Shown here one piece after another: positions 20,550 through 27,859 of a DNA stretch of 54,974 nucleotides (its first letter is position 1; each line of letters starts with the position of its first letter). Under the pieces are notes generated by a model that was not told where the DNA came from, did not search any database, and saw only the letters and a program-made list of their open reading frames with translations. The stretch covers positions 1 to 54,974 of the forward strand of contig CACHJU010000013.1 of assembly GCA_902580225.1 (NCBI GenBank), in the 5' to 3' direction. Made by a program: the position numbers and the translations under genes. This stretch comes from an uncultured Verrucomicrobiota bacterium. GTDB lineage: Bacteria; Verrucomicrobiota; Verrucomicrobiia; Opitutales; Seribacteraceae.

Positions 20550-20866
20550 ACTAGAACTTACTCGAAAACTACCTTTACAGGGAAGTCAAAACTTGAAGCG
20601 ACTTTAAGAATCGTAAAATGGGTTGTGAATCGATTTTTACAGGGGCGATTTCTTAATTTCAGATTTTGTTCATTTAAGAAAGTAGCTGATATAGAAATTA
20701 TAGATCATTTTTTGAGTTCATTTTAAAAGACAAATTTAATCTTTTGTTGGGGTGAGCTTATTCTTCCTGTAATGAATTCTTCTGTCTCTGGAAAATAGAA
20801 TTATTATTCGTTAAAACTTGTTTCTTTGTTCTAGTAATCATTCGACATTTTAAGCATCATAACCCA
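20550..20866. other. Intergenic region, divergent promoters likely
   Basis: These 317 bases separate the symporter (leftward) and the leucine-rich lipoprotein (rightward). The stretch is AT-rich with no ORF, tRNA, repeat or hairpin terminator that I can see. A weak -35/-10-like pair (TTGTTC, 18 nt, TATAGA, about 20666-20695) is the best candidate for the rightward gene and is not convincing. Confidence 0.4.
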
Positions 20867-21841
20867 ATGAAAATAATCCTTGTCCTATTCTTATGTTGTT
20901 TATTTTTTTGGGGATGCGGGGGGGCGAATAATACCCTGATCCAAAATTCTGATTCAAATACCAGTCTGCAGGATGGAAATAGTTCTCCTGTAAGCGAAGG
21001 AGTTACTGATAATAATATTACCCGGGTTTCTTCCATTAAAATTGACGGTTCTTCGCAAAACAGTAATACGGAAAACATGCCCGAAATTTCTCCCTCGGTT
21101 AGTCTAGTTGATAAGATTCAGGAGATTTTATCGAAAGCAAATTCAAATTACAGGGGGCAGGGCAAATTACATGAAGAGAATGGTCAGATCATCGCGGCCG
21201 AGTTCCCTAATTGTGGATTGAAAGACTTGTCCCCCTTAAGAGGGCTGAAATTACAGGCACTGGACTTGAGTGGAAATCCGGTTCGTGAGATTAGGCATTT
21301 GCGCGGTATGCCCTTAAACCGGCTTTTTCTGGAATATACCCTAGTGGAAAGTCTAGAGGAGTTGAGGGAAGCTAATTTGGTTGAACTTCGGTTGAACGGA
21401 AGTCCGGTTCGTTCCCTTGCTGGATTGGAGGGACAACCATTGGAAAATCTTTATGCTGTAGGAACGCAGATTAATAATATATCTGCACTCGCAAATAGTA
21501 ACCTGAGACAATTGTGGCTGACCGAGTCCCCGGTTTCCGACTTTTCCCCACTCGAGGGACTCCCCTTGCTCAGCCTGACTGCTCATCGTACCCTGGTTGA
21601 GGATCTTTCCTTTGTTCGAAAATTACCAGTTATTCAACGATTACACATTGGTGAGACTTTAATTGAGGATCTTACTCCACTGCGAGGACTGAATCTGACC
21701 CGTCTTGTTTTCACACCAAGCCGAATCAAACATGGGATTGAAATAGTAAGGGGATTATCGAACTTGCGTGAAGTTGGGACGAAATTTGACGATCAGGGCA
21801 GAGATATCATGCCACCAGATGCATTTTGGGCTCAATTCTAG
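20867..21841 (+). CDS. Leucine-rich-repeat lipoprotein
   Basis: A 324-residue lipoprotein. The hydrophobic signal ends F-F-W-G-C, placing the lipidated cysteine at C17. A polar Asn/Ser-rich linker (about 18-85) leads to seven or eight LRR units of about 22 residues, with patterns such as L-K-D-L-S-P-L-R-G-L-K-L and L-E-E-L-R-E-A-N-L-V-E-L-R-L. The protein ends P-P-D-A-F-W-A-Q-F, an ending I have seen on similar PVC-phylum LRR proteins (memory, unchecked). Such repeats usually bind proteins or surface ligands. It is convergent with the metallopeptidase gene, 25 nt away. Confidence 0.8.
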   Translation: MKIILVLFLCCLFFWGCGGANNTLIQNSDSNTSLQDGNSSPVSEGVTDNNITRVSSIKIDGSSQNSNTENMPEISPSVSLVDKIQEILSKANSNYRGQGKLHEENGQIIAAEFPNCGLKDLSPLRGLKLQALDLSGNPVREIRHLRGMPLNRLFLEYTLVESLEELREANLVELRLNGSPVRSLAGLEGQPLENLYAVGTQINNISALANSNLRQLWLTESPVSDFSPLEGLPLLSLTAHRTLVEDLSFVRKLPVIQRLHIGETLIEDLTPLRGLNLTRLVFTPSRIKHGIEIVRGLSNLREVGTKFDDQGRDIMPPDAFWAQF

Positions 21842-21866
21842 CCCAGAAGCATTTTATAATATAAGA

Positions 21867-22718
21867 TTATTCGTTAAGTCCGAATTCAACAATAAGCTGA
21901 TCAACGAATTTTTTATGGTTTAATTCAGTGCAATTTTTTTTCCAATCCATTAGATAGGTTACAAAGCTCCTTTTTTTATCTGATTTATTCACATTGATAA
22001 AAGCACAGGAGCCCCAAAGGCCGGGATTTGTCTCAAAAAAAGGAAGCAGTTGGGAGGCAATCCGAACATTTCGATCTCTTTGGGTCGGTTTATTAGAGAG
22101 GAAATTTTTTTCCCGGGAATACCACTCGGCAAGAGTTTGATTTTGCGGCCAAGGAAATTTCTCCAATCGATTTTGAGCATATTTGGCAAATTCTTTACCA
22201 TATTCGGTTCGTTCTGGGAAAAGCGGCTTGGTTTTCCATTCTGTTGTCATTCTTCTAAGAGCGAAGAGGGAAGCGGTCTCACAGAGTGTTTCCTCGAACC
22301 ATAAGTTCGAACGATTCCCTTTTTTAAAACCGCATATAATATGTCCAAATTCATGGGCAAATTGAAAGGCATATTGCGACCAAAAAGTTTTTTCGGAATT
22401 TAATCTTACCAGATATTCGCCAAATTCTCCCCTACGATACAAAACAATTGGACCAGTTCGTGATCTTTCAACCCGAATCGGGCTGATTCTTTTCTGTAAT
22501 ACATGAGGCCAGATTTGTCTAACGGTAGAATTTAGAACTTTTTCGATATCTTTTGCGGAGGCACCACTCCATATATTTGGCTTAACCATAATGGCTGGAA
22601 AATTTTTCTTATCCCCGTAGGAGTATATGGTTATCGAGAACATAAAAATAATGAGATTTATTCTTATGAAACCAAAAGGAGGCAGGGTCTTTTTTGAGAA
22701 TACTTTAGAGTTCACCAT
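21867..22718 (-). CDS. Putative secreted HExxH metallopeptidase
   Basis: A 283-residue protein with an N-terminal hydrophobic segment (about 15-34) that should direct export. The zinc motif is H122-E-F-G-H126, followed by W-F-E-E-T-L-C-E at 140-147, where E143 or E147 could be the third ligand, as in gluzincins. I do not recognise the family and no close named homologue comes to mind. Activity is inferred from the motif only. It is downstream of the 1244-residue repeat protein on the same strand, 70 nt away, with a weak hairpin between them. Confidence 0.6.
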   Translation of the reverse strand: MVNSKVFSKKTLPPFGFIRINLIIFMFSITIYSYGDKKNFPAIMVKPNIWSGASAKDIEKVLNSTVRQIWPHVLQKRISPIRVERSRTGPIVLYRRGEFGEYLVRLNSEKTFWSQYAFQFAHEFGHIICGFKKGNRSNLWFEETLCETASLFALRRMTTEWKTKPLFPERTEYGKEFAKYAQNRLEKFPWPQNQTLAEWYSREKNFLSNKPTQRDRNVRIASQLLPFFETNPGLWGSCAFINVNKSDKKRSFVTYLMDWKKNCTELNHKKFVDQLIVEFGLNE

Positions 22719-22725
22719 TCAAGTT

Positions 22726-22747
22726 AAAAAGAAGTTTGGGAAAACTT
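22726..22747 (-). terminator. Weak intrinsic terminator after the repeat protein gene
   Basis: Read on the minus strand, AAGTTT pairs with AAACTT around a 4-nt loop (TCCC), followed by C and five T. The stem is only 6 bp and AT-rich, so read-through into the metallopeptidase gene is likely. Confidence 0.3.
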
Positions 22748-22788
22748 TTTTTGTCTACCAAAAAAGGGTAATGGAATCTAGGTGGAGT

Positions 22789-25700
22789 CTAAGGGGCTGG
22801 AGGTGGAGCCAAATACCTGGATTCACTGTAGTCGTAGTAAATGGGTTGCCCGTTAAAGTTTTTGAGAAAATAAAGCCAAGTTGAACTTTCAAAACGATAC
22901 AGGTAGGGCCAGACTCCATCTTCAGTCCATTGCCATCCAAATTCTTCAGTCCATAACCAGACACCTTTACTTCCATCTTCAATAACATAGCTCCATCCGA
23001 TTTCCTGATGGTAGATCCAGTCATTATCAAAGGGAAGATAAGAACCGAACCAATCGGAAGATTTCCAGCCTGCTTCCAAATCGAAATTATTTTCATCCCA
23101 TGATTGAAAATTTTGTGTCCTGAATTTTTTAATGGAACTGAAAGATTCCCCGCTTTGATTGGTAGCAAATGCCCTGTAGAAATAGCTCCTGTTAGGTTCC
23201 AGATTATCTAGAATGACCGAAAAGAACGGCTCATCTGTTCGCTCGGCTATCAATCTAGTTTCATTTATAAAATTCATAGATTCAGATACTATAAAACCGA
23301 GTTCAAAAATCGGGGAATCACCGGTGGCGAGTATCTCAGCAGAAAGAATAAAGATATCATCTTCAATAATTTCTGCACTCTCAGCTTGAACGATCGGTTG
23401 TTGAGGAATTAGTAAAACATTTTCTTTGTCTAGGTATTTCTTATTATCACCGGCAATTTCGGGATTTTCAAAATAGAGTTTATCTATTCCCAAAGTATCG
23501 GTTGAATACGCAGTTTCCCTCCAATCGAGGGCGTCTATAATAATGACATTATGAGCATCTCTCCAAAAGGCTTCAAAATGGCCGGCAAAAACAGAACCGT
23601 CCATATCAACAATAAGATTTGGAATTTCCGAATTCTCCTCGTTTTCGATGGATAAATTCCAGACTAATTCTGCCTGATATTCAGCAATGGACTTATAGAA
23701 AAAGGGATCACCCGCAATCGGATAGAAATTTGGATCATATTCCTGTGGGTCGCTGAATGGATCAAATCCGGTTGGGAGGTAGAACTGGAAGAAAATATTG
23801 TCATAACCTTTGGCCAACTCAGCCAATTCCATAGGATCAGATAGGTTGATTTGATCAATAACCGTAAAGTCAAAGGGCGGAATTGTTGGACTGGGTGGAT
23901 AGGTGGGCTCGCCGAGGATTTGAGGATGTTGGTTATAAAGGTTTTCTATGCCGAGTGTATCGTTGGAAAATGTGGTTTCGTGCCAGTTGGGGTCATCTAT
24001 AGAGTTAACATTGTGAGCATCTCTCCAAAAGGCTTCAAAATGACCAGCAAAAACAGAACCGTCCATATCAACAATAAGGTTCGGAATTTCCGAATCCTTC
24101 TCGTTTTCGATGGATATAATCCAGATTAACTCGGGTTGATCGGTAGGATAATCATATGGCACTGCATCCTGATCGAATTCAGTGAAGGGTTCGTAAAATA
24201 GAGGGTCTCCTGCAATTGGATAGAAATTTGGATCATATTCCTGTGGATTGTTGAATGGATCGAATCCGGATGGGAGGTAGGACTGGAAGAAAATATTGTC
24301 ATAATCTTTGGCTAATTCAGCCAGTTCTTTAGGATCAGAGAGGTTAATTTGATCAATAACAGTAAAATCGAAGGGCGGAATTATTGAGGTTGGAGGATAG
24401 GTGGGTTCCCCCAATATTTCGGGATGGTTTGCATACAGGGACTCAACACCAATCTCCGAAGCAGAATATTCAACCTCAAACCAATCAGGATCGATATCAA
24501 CATTTACCTGGTGAGCATCTCTCCAATAGTCGCCAAAATGGCCGATGTAAACATTTCCATTCCTATCCACAATAAAGTTGGTTTCATCTGGATTGTCATT
24601 TTCAATCGATAAAACCCAAATAATATTCTGAAATTCGGAAGGGGCGGTAAGATCAAAAGGCATTCCATTAGATTCTTCCATTCCTTGATCAAAGAAAGAA
24701 TTTTCAGGATACATAACTTGGTCAAAAGGGATACCTGTTTGGTAGCCGGTGTAATACTGGAAAAATATTTTGCTGTGATTCTTGGCTAATTCAGCAAGCT
24801 CACTTGGATTATTCAGATCAATAGTTTTGAAAATTGTGAAATCAAAGGGAAGTACATTGTGATCTGTATCAAGTAGAAAGCCGGGAGAATCAGCATACCC
24901 CGACGGATTTGGATCAATGGGGTTGGTGTCGAGTAGAAAGCCGGGAGAATCAGCATAACCTGAAGGATTTGGATCAGTGTATCCACCGTCAGGGGACTGG
25001 TATCCATTATCGGGTGTCTGGTATCCATTATCGGGTGTCTGGTAACCAGTGCCGGGGGACTGGTATCCACTGTCAGGCGTCTGGTATCCACTGCTGACCG
25101 GAGAACCGAAGGGCACACCGCCGATCTGGTTTAAAGTGTTGAAAGAAGGATCACCGCTGAGATCAAAAAGCGAGGGGTAGCTGGTAAGAATACCGTCATC
25201 CAAATTAGTGTATTGATATTGATCATCCAAGTTTCCGGTAATCCCGTCCGGACCGGGTCCAATAGAAACCACTGGTTCCATATAGAGTTGAGGGGTAGCC
25301 ATGATCGGATCATGAGTCTCGGTGAAGGCATAAAATCCGGGAGTGTAGGATTGTGAGGGTGGTGCCCCTCCCTGATAAGCAAATCCATCAATTGTTGGTG
25401 AGTCCAAGTTGTAAACTGCCAGAGGGGGAGCGTTGGTGGGCATGCCGGGAGAAACTTGTCCGCGAATAGTTGGGTTTACCAAGTAAGTTTCAACTTCGGT
25501 CATAGAGGGAAAATTACTGACCAGACTAATAGAATCATTCTCCGGGGAAAATTCATAAGGATCGTCACTAGTGCCTGGGGTTCCGTCATTTCCGTAGGAA
25601 GGACCTGCACCCATGAGGGGGTCGTAATAAGGAATAACGGGTTCAAGGGATAGGGTTCCGTTGTGATCGTGGAAGGCATAAAAATAGCCAAAAGGCAGAT

Positions 25701-26523
25701 CCGATTGTCCGGTCAAATAAAGAAGTTGTGCTGTACTCAGTTCGTAGACTTGATGGGGCGGATCGCTGACCGGAGAACCGAAGGGCACACCGCCGATCTG
25801 ATTTAAAGTGTTGAAAGAAGGATCACCGCTGAGATCAAAAAGCGAGGGGTAGCTGGTAAGAATACCGTCATCCAAATTAGTGTATTGATATTGATCATCC
25901 AAGTTTCCGGTAATCCCGTCCGGACCGGGTCCAATAGAAACCACTGGTTCCATATAGAGTTGAGGGGTAGCCATGATCGGATCATGAGTCTCGGTGAAGG
26001 CATAAAATCCGGGAGTGTAGGATTGTGAAGGTGGTGCCCCTCCCTGATAAGCAAATCCGGAAATCGTAGTTGAATCCAGGTTGTAAACTGCCAAAGGGGG
26101 AATATCCACAATATTCAGGTTAGCTTGCATGGTATTCAAGTGGGCAGTACAAAAATAGATCAAACTACCCGAAAAACCATTGGGAATGGTTACAATGAGC
26201 GATGTTCCAAGTCCATTAAGTGGGGTACCGGAAACAAGGGAGGAATTATTAACAGTATCTTCGCCCACCATAAATGGGTGTCCGGATGAAACTCCATCAT
26301 CGATGAACTGGTAAGTTTGGCCTTTGATCAGATTATAAGTAGTTATGTCAATGGTACCGCCTGTGGAATCTGTAAAGGTGTAAAAGGGAGCAGAAGGATT
26401 GCCGTTACTAACATTTATAACGGTTGATGCTTGGGTCTTTACACTTCCGAGTACGCAAAAAAAGACCGTCCAATAAAAAAACGATTTAATGGATAAGGAA
26501 ATCTTATTTAACTCTTTAGGCAT
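22789..26523 (-). CDS. Large secreted repeat protein with cupredoxin and Trp-rich C-terminus
   Basis: A 1244-residue exported protein. In order: signal peptide (1-32); cupredoxin-like domain (33-139) with possible copper ligands H82, C125, H128 and M132; three copies of an unassigned module of about 110 residues (144-253, 258-366, 368-477), each with a G-x-D-G-x-x-G-x-x-D-D loop; five heptads of G-Y-Q-x-P-x-x type (478-512); two copies of D-P-N-P-S-G-Y-A-D-S-P-G-F-L-L-D-T (517-553); three copies of a second module of about 150 residues (558-709, 716-873, 882-1024) with a G-H-F-x-x-x-W-R-D-A-H motif; an FnIII-like segment (1040-1136); and a C-terminal domain with ten Trp (1150-1238). The gene follows the 378-residue partner by 44 nt on the same strand. 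Function is unknown; cell-surface structural or adhesive roles are plausible. Confidence 0.8.
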   Translation of the reverse strand: MPKELNKISLSIKSFFYWTVFFCVLGSVKTQASTVINVSNGNPSAPFYTFTDSTGGTIDITTYNLIKGQTYQFIDDGVSSGHPFMVGEDTVNNSSLVSGTPLNGLGTSLIVTIPNGFSGSLIYFCTAHLNTMQANLNIVDIPPLAVYNLDSTTISGFAYQGGAPPSQSYTPGFYAFTETHDPIMATPQLYMEPVVSIGPGPDGITGNLDDQYQYTNLDDGILTSYPSLFDLSGDPSFNTLNQIGGVPFGSPVSDPPHQVYELSTAQLLYLTGQSDLPFGYFYAFHDHNGTLSLEPVIPYYDPLMGAGPSYGNDGTPGTSDDPYEFSPENDSISLVSNFPSMTEVETYLVNPTIRGQVSPGMPTNAPPLAVYNLDSPTIDGFAYQGGAPPSQSYTPGFYAFTETHDPIMATPQLYMEPVVSIGPGPDGITGNLDDQYQYTNLDDGILTSYPSLFDLSGDPSFNTLNQIGGVPFGSPVSSGYQTPDSGYQSPGTGYQTPDNGYQTPDNGYQSPDGGYTDPNPSGYADSPGFLLDTNPIDPNPSGYADSPGFLLDTDHNVLPFDFTIFKTIDLNNPSELAELAKNHSKIFFQYYTGYQTGIPFDQVMYPENSFFDQGMEESNGMPFDLTAPSEFQNIIWVLSIENDNPDETNFIVDRNGNVYIGHFGDYWRDAHQVNVDIDPDWFEVEYSASEIGVESLYANHPEILGEPTYPPTSIIPPFDFTVIDQINLSDPKELAELAKDYDNIFFQSYLPSGFDPFNNPQEYDPNFYPIAGDPLFYEPFTEFDQDAVPYDYPTDQPELIWIISIENEKDSEIPNLIVDMDGSVFAGHFEAFWRDAHNVNSIDDPNWHETTFSNDTLGIENLYNQHPQILGEPTYPPSPTIPPFDFTVIDQINLSDPMELAELAKGYDNIFFQFYLPTGFDPFSDPQEYDPNFYPIAGDPFFYKSIAEYQAELVWNLSIENEENSEIPNLIVDMDGSVFAGHFEAFWRDAHNVIIIDALDWRETAYSTDTLGIDKLYFENPEIAGDNKKYLDKENVLLIPQQPIVQAESAEIIEDDIFILSAEILATGDSPIFELGFIVSESMNFINETRLIAERTDEPFFSVILDNLEPNRSYFYRAFATNQSGESFSSIKKFRTQNFQSWDENNFDLEAGWKSSDWFGSYLPFDNDWIYHQEIGWSYVIEDGSKGVWLWTEEFGWQWTEDGVWPYLYRFESSTWLYFLKNFNGQPIYYDYSESRYLAPPPAP
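23452..24852 (-). repeat. Three tandem coding modules (second module family)
   Basis: Residues 558-709, 716-873 and 882-1024 of the large secreted protein align. Shared elements are P-P-F-D-F-T-V-I-D-Q-I-N-L-S-D-P, E-L-A-E-L-A-K, then V-D-M-D-G-S-V-F-A-G-H-F and F-W-R-D-A-H-N-V. Copies 2 and 3 are closest, with long identical DNA stretches 462 nt apart (for example starting at about 23552 and 24014). Copy 1 is more diverged and keeps V-D-R-N-G-N-V-Y-I-G-H-F. Confidence 0.85.
24865..24975 (-). repeat. Two 20-residue coding repeats (PSGYADSPGFLLDT)
   Basis: Residues 517-533 and 537-553 of the large secreted protein are the same 17-residue sequence, 20 residues apart. They sit between the heptads and the second module family and may be a flexible spacer. 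Confidence 0.85.
24988..25092 (-). repeat. Five 21-bp coding heptads (GYQ[ST]P)
   Basis: Residues 478-512 of the large secreted protein are five heptads: SGYQTPD, SGYQSPG, TGYQTPD, NGYQTPD, NGYQSPD. The 21-bp DNA period keeps the frame. A Pro/Gly/Tyr-rich linker or elastic segment is the simplest reading. Units this short can vary in copy number between strains. Confidence 0.9.
25093..25386 (-). repeat. 294-bp direct repeat, copy 2 (third module)
   Basis: Encodes residues 380-477 of the large secreted protein. It matches 25765-26058 at all but two of 294 bases by my reading. The offset of 672 nt (224 codons) keeps the frame. Confidence 0.95.
25765..26058 (-). repeat. 294-bp direct repeat, copy 1 (first module)
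   Basis: Encodes residues 156-253 of the large secreted protein and is nearly identical to 25093-25386. The module between them is clearly related in protein pattern but strongly diverged in DNA, which points to a recent duplication or gene conversion of the flanking copies. Confidence 0.95.
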
Positions 26524-26567
26524 GGTCTCCGAAAGCGAATTCTTGAGAAAAACTCAAGTATGCCAAT

Positions 26568-27704
26568 TTATGGAGTGTGGGTACCGACTGGCAAGATTGC
26601 GGTGGGTCTGGATGCGAACCAACTGTCGACGGAAGTCGGACTGGTGAAACCAGCTGTGACAGCGGGGTCAGCCGGGTCGGTCCAGCTTTGACTAAATGGG
26701 CCAGAATAGTAATCGTCATCCGCGTTTCCAGGAATGCCATCTGGGCCATCACCACGAATGAGAGCCCTAATTTGCCACTGGGGTCCGAATTCGAGGACAT
26801 ACACATAGGCAGGAAAGTCAGTTGAACTCCGACCTGTGCTTGTCCCGGCTAAGGCCAAATAGTTAGGATGATCGATTTGGTATACATTATAGGAGGGAGA
26901 TTGACTAACAGGAGGTTCGATAGGAGGAGGAGGGTTTGAATCTGAAGACCAATCAGCAGGATTAGTTGGTGGAAACATTCCCGTTTCCGGCATTAAGTGG
27001 CCAGGTCCGTGAAAACCACCAGGGACATTACCGGCAGTGGCCACAACACGAATTCGGGTATCAGGAAAAGAGCCAACGGGCACTTGGCCATTATCTGTGA
27101 ACCAGATGAAGGATTTTTGCATACCAGGTATAATATTAGGCCCGTGATCTGGGCCGGAAAGAGATGTGCATTTTTCCCAATGCTGACCTCCGTCTATACT
27201 AAAGAAGGCTTCCACATAGACCATACTTCCTGGAGAGGCTAAATTATCGGATAAATTATAAGTAACATTGACCGCATCACCGTTGATCGAAGTGATCACA
27301 TTAGAGACCATTGGACCGTTGGGATCATTTCCTTGAGCAGGTGGAGTTGCAAGAGTGCCACCTAATTCTTGCCAATATACATTAGTAATATCATCAAGAG
27401 GGGAAAAACCCATGGGAACGGCAACTAATGATGTGTATGAGGATGTTCCGTAAGATACCGTTGAGCCAGCTGGATATGGAGATAATGAATCCCACATAGG
27501 AGCATAGGTATCTGGCTGCAAGGTTATCGGTTGGATGGGAACAGTCGGTTCCAAGGTTATCGGTTGGATGGGAACAGTCGGTTCCAATGTTATCGGTTGG
27601 ATTGTGGGATAGGGCTCCAATACAATGCCAGGATCTTGTGCTTGGGCAGTAGTATAAAAATTTGCAACTGCAAAAAAAACAATGAAAAGAAATTTATTTT
27701 TCAT
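26568..27704 (-). CDS. Secreted protein with chitin-binding-like segment and shared module
   Basis: A 378-residue exported protein, first gene of a pair with the 1244-residue protein. In order: signal peptide (1-22, ending Q-A-Q); three Pro-rich units around P-I-Q-P-I-T-L (30-63); a segment at 66-114 resembling CBM5/12 chitin-binding domains (A-P-M-W-D, Y-P-A-G-S-T-V-S-Y, Y-W-Q-E-L); a beta-sandwich-like part (132-225) with D-G-G-Q-H-W and P-G-M-Q-K-S-F-I-W; and a C-terminal module (272-374) of the type repeated in its neighbour, with G-D-G-P-D-G-I-P-G-N-A-D-D. Carbohydrate binding is an inference from pattern. Function otherwise unknown. Confidence 0.75.
   Translation of the reverse strand: MKNKFLFIVFFAVANFYTTAQAQDPGIVLEPYPTIQPITLEPTVPIQPITLEPTVPIQPITLQPDTYAPMWDSLSPYPAGSTVSYGTSSYTSLVAVPMGFSPLDDITNVYWQELGGTLATPPAQGNDPNGPMVSNVITSINGDAVNVTYNLSDNLASPGSMVYVEAFFSIDGGQHWEKCTSLSGPDHGPNIIPGMQKSFIWFTDNGQVPVGSFPDTRIRVVATAGNVPGGFHGPGHLMPETGMFPPTNPADWSSDSNPPPPIEPPVSQSPSYNVYQIDHPNYLALAGTSTGRSSTDFPAYVYVLEFGPQWQIRALIRGDGPDGIPGNADDDYYSGPFSQSWTDPADPAVTAGFTSPTSVDSWFASRPTAILPVGTHTP
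27521..27619 (-). repeat. Three 33-bp coding repeats (11-residue PT.PIQPITL. units)
   Basis: Units at 27521-27553, 27554-27586 and 27587-27619 encode P-T-V-P-I-Q-P-I-T-L type units. The first two differ by very few bases; the third is more diverged. They form a Pro-rich stalk just after the signal peptide. Confidence 0.9.
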
Positions 27705-27859
27705 ACTAAATAGATTATTTAATTGATTGATTTCGAATATTAGCAGTTAGCAGAAAGAAAGATAAAAATACACAAAATAAAATAATTATTAAAATTTTTT
27801 TAATGCAACATGCTTGCGGTTTTTTTTCCACTGCCCATTATTGAAGGTTTATTAGACAA

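Noticed and set aside
24988-25092. Possible CRISPR array
   Set aside because: Units are 21 bp without spacers and translate as in-frame heptads within a longer gene.
24813-25118. Alternative-frame ORF over the heptad repeats
   Set aside because: A 21-bp period keeps every frame open, so its length carries no evidence of coding.
25131-26111. Two near-identical ORFs of 86-102 codons in another frame of the repeat gene
   Set aside because: They are duplicated only because the 294-bp repeats are duplicated; the 1244-codon frame is continuous through both.
27705-27859. Sigma-54 promoter before the ABC importer
   Set aside because: A TTGC is present, but no GG pair at the required distance upstream; no -24/-12 element fits.
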